Positions 62,500-64,000 of a DNA stretch of 64,000 nt are shown here, piece by piece; the stretch's first letter is position 1; every line of letters begins with the position of its first letter. The translations under genes and the position numbers were made by a program. The notes beneath the pieces were generated by a model. It was not told the origin of the DNA, did not search any database, and saw only the letters and a program-made list of their open reading frames with translations. Source of the DNA: Desulfovibrio sp. ZJ209 (GTDB taxonomy: Bacteria > Desulfobacterota > Desulfovibrionia > Desulfovibrionales > Desulfovibrionaceae); assembly GCF_011039135.1 (NCBI RefSeq), contig NZ_JAAKEJ010000003.1:269334-333333 (forward strand), written 5' to 3'.

Positions 62500-62703
62500 A
62501 TGTCTCAACTTCCCTCAACCGGATTCCTTCGTCTGCCGCAGGTACTCGCGCTCATTCCCGTCAGCCGCAGCGCGTGGTGGGCAGGTTGCAAGAGCGGCCG
62601 TTATCTGAAACCCGTAAAACTCGGCCCGCGCACAACGTCGTGGAGGGCAGCGGATATTGCCGCGCTTCTGGAGAAGCTCACCGCCGAACCGGAGGAAAAA
62701 TGA
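62500..62703 (+). CDS. AlpA-like helix-turn-helix regulator
   Basis: The 67-residue protein starts at ATG 62500 behind ATGGAGG. RLPQVLALIPVSRSAWWAG and KSGRYLKPVKLGPRTTSWRA match the AlpA/MerR-like phage regulators that control integrase genes and excision in islands and satellites. Its place downstream of a P4-type integrase fits this role. Confidence 0.88.
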   Translation: MSQLPSTGFLRLPQVLALIPVSRSAWWAGCKSGRYLKPVKLGPRTTSWRAADIAALLEKLTAEPEEK

Positions 62704-62930
62704 GCATCGTTTTTTCCCCGGCTCTTCGTCCGTCACACCCGCATGTGTGCCGGAAGCGGTCATCAGGTCAAGGCCAAGCCCTGGCGGGCCGCTTCGCGGG
62801 CCTTGACCTGATGCCCTTGCTTTCCGGCTATGGATACTTGCGGGCGACGGACGAGGAAGCCTCCGGCTGGGGCTCAGTCAAAGGAAGCTCGCAAGCCAGA
62901 AGCATAAAGACAGCGACACAAAAAAGTTGA
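62700..62930 (+). CDS. Doubtful small frame overlapping the AlpA-like gene (76 aa)
   Basis: ATG 62700 overlaps the AlpA-like stop as ATGA. The frame reads MSIVFSPALRPSHPHVCRKR and runs to 62930 without a recognisable motif. It includes a 53-base hairpin (62761-62813), so the sequence may be constrained by structure rather than by coding. I keep it as a low-confidence entry. Confidence 0.3.
   Translation: MSIVFSPALRPSHPHVCRKRSSGQGQALAGRFAGLDLMPLLSGYGYLRATDEEASGWGSVKGSSQARSIKTATQKS
62761..62813. other. Long perfect stem-loop (15-bp stem, 23-base loop)
   Basis: CATCAGGTCAAGGCC (62761-62775) pairs exactly with GGCCTTGACCTGATG (62799-62813). The loop holds further pairing (GCGGGCCGC). There is no T run, so it is not a typical terminator. 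It lies between the AlpA-like gene and the IS481-type element. Confidence 0.7.
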
Positions 62931-62988
62931 GCTAGTTTCGACTTGATCTGACAATAGCCCCTTGAAAAGCAAGGGGAACTCCGTTTTG

Positions 62989-64000
62989 ATGGAAGTGTGT
63001 ACAACCCATCAACCGGGCACGATGCCCACGGAGTTCTCGATGGAAAGTTTTAATCAAAGCGTCATCAAGCACAAGACCGGACTTCTCAACCTTGCCGCCG
63101 AATTGGGTAATATCTCCAAGACTTGCCGTATCATGGGCTTTTCCAGGGATACGTTCTATCGGTATCAGGCAGCCAGAAATGCCGGCGGCGTTGAGGCCCT
63201 GTTTGAAGTCAGCCGGAGAAAACCCAATCTGAAAAACCGGGTCGAAGAAGCCACTGAACAGGCGGTGGTCGAGTTTGCCACGGCCTTTCCGGCTCGTGAG
63301 TCAGGTCAGGGCCGGCAACGAGCTGCGAAAACAGGCCATCTTCGTGTCGCTGTCTGGCGTGTGCTCCATCTGGTTGCGCCATAGCCCTTCGACCCTGAAG
63401 CAGCGCCTGGCAGCCCCGGAAAAGATGTCAGCGCACCGGGGACCGGGGCCCAGGTATAGGCTCGGGAATGAAAAAAAGGATGATGAGGCGTACGGCGAGA
63501 TTGAAAGCCATCACCCCGGCTATCTCGGCAGCCAGGACACGTTTTATGTGGGGACAATCAAAGGGGTGGGCCGGATTTACCAACAAACCTTTGTGGATAC
63601 CTACTCGAAGTGGGCCACAGCCAAGCTCTATACCACCAAGACGCCCATTGCCTGCGCGGATCTGTTGAACGACCGGGTCTTGCCGTTTTTTGCCTCACAG
63701 GAAATGGGCCTCATCCGCATCCTCACGGATCGTGGGACGGAATACTGCGGCAAGCTGGAAACCCATGACTATGAGTTGTACCTCGGCGTGAACGACATCG
63801 AGCATACGCGAACCAAGGCGCGTCACCCGCAGACCAATGGCATCTGCGAGCGCTTCCACAAGACCATCCTCCAGGAGTTTTACCAGGTTGCGTTCAGGCG
63901 TAAACTCTATCACTCTTTGGAGGAGTTGCAGGCTGACCTGGATGTCTGGCTCGACCATTACAACACTGAGCGAACCCACCAGGGCAAGATGTGCTGCGGC
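62989..64000 (+). pseudogene. IS481-type transposase, frameshifted, cut by window edge
   Basis: The first frame (ATG 62989) contains HKTGLLNLAAELGNISKTCR and FSRDTFYRYQ, the family HTH. At about 63293-63300 a single extra base shifts the frame. The rest (VRAGNELRKQAIFVS, then an rve integrase-like domain with SQDTFYVGTIKGVGRIYQQT, ILTDRGTEYC and HPQTNGICERFHKTI) continues openly to the window end. The linker between HTH and DDE domains is also shorter than usual. A CCCCTTG/CAAGGGG hairpin (62958-62976) precedes it. The element is probably inactive unless frameshifting is programmed. Confidence 0.85.

Larger units (their letters stand above)
57235..64000. mobile_element. Genomic island integrated at tRNA-Gly(CCC) (right end outside window)
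   Basis: Right after the tRNA the base composition becomes AT-rich. The genes are of mobile or unknown type: a P4-type integrase starting 161 bases from the tRNA, an AlpA-like regulator, transposases and a toxin-antitoxin pair. The layout tRNA-integrase is the usual left end of such islands. No second copy of the tRNA 3' end was found before the window edge, so the right limit is not seen. Confidence 0.75.

Overview
The window is about 64 kb of GC-rich bacterial chromosome, most probably from a sulfate- or sulfite-reducing member of the Desulfovibrionales. I infer this from gene content: a very large FAD/Fe-S lactate- or glycolate-dehydrogenase-like protein, rubrerythrin, a 2x[4Fe-4S] ferredoxin, archaeal-type leuC/leuD, and a stand-alone IMP cyclohydrolase in place of two-domain PurH. 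No species is assigned.

Layout. 1-9569 is one tightly packed minus-strand unit: FAD/Fe-S oxidoreductase > membrane glycosyltransferase-like protein > site-2 protease > trpS > ruvX > mltG > small protein > cbiA (cut by the window edge), mostly joined by 4-base ATGA/GTGA overlaps. 9841-13430 holds rubrerythrin, an AlaC-like aminotransferase and homoserine dehydrogenase. 13427-25057 is a minus-strand transport block: an AraC regulator, a tripartite tricarboxylate transporter (TctB, TctA, TctC), an M20 peptidase, a CoA-acylating aldehyde dehydrogenase, and a SsuABC/TauABC-type importer with two different ATPases and two different permeases. 25254-32088 carries leucine synthesis (leuA > leuC > leuD > leuB) preceded by phospholipid genes (psd, pssA). 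32209-39693 holds hflX, IMP cyclohydrolase, xth, purE, purD and an FG-GAP exported protein. 39916-45531 has cvpA, mazG, a lipoprotein resembling a catalytically degraded trehalose synthase, and a large membrane protein. 45832-53884 is the translation/transcription operon rimP-nusA-ylxR-infB-DUF503-nrnA followed by an HtrA protease, with a terminator-like attenuator in its leader. 54010-56578 has a ferredoxin, a YkgJ-type protein, a TPR protein and small proteins. 56838-57234 is a tRNA cluster (Gly-GCC, Cys-GCA, Gly-GCC, Gly-CCC).

From 57235 to the end the sequence is accessory and much richer in A+T. A P4-type integrase gene starts 161 bp after tRNA-Gly(CCC) but is cut after codon 28 by a 3380-bp IS1595-like transposon (57481-60860). 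The transposon has about 24-bp terminal inverted repeats and an exact 8-bp target duplication. Removing it and one copy of the duplication restores a 402-codon integrase frame. It carries a Panacea-type toxin-antitoxin pair, a small unknown gene, a frameshifted secreted-protein gene and an XRE regulator. The rest of the island has a 57-residue gene coupled to the integrase, an AlpA-like regulator and a frameshifted IS481-type transposase.

Two other features stand out. A mosaic, strongly palindromic dispersed repeat occurs four times (11809, 28209, 30959, 35728), always in the same orientation relative to the gene that ends next to it. The double-ATPase ABC importer has complementary losses of motifs in its two ATPases, which predicts one canonical and one degenerate ATP site.
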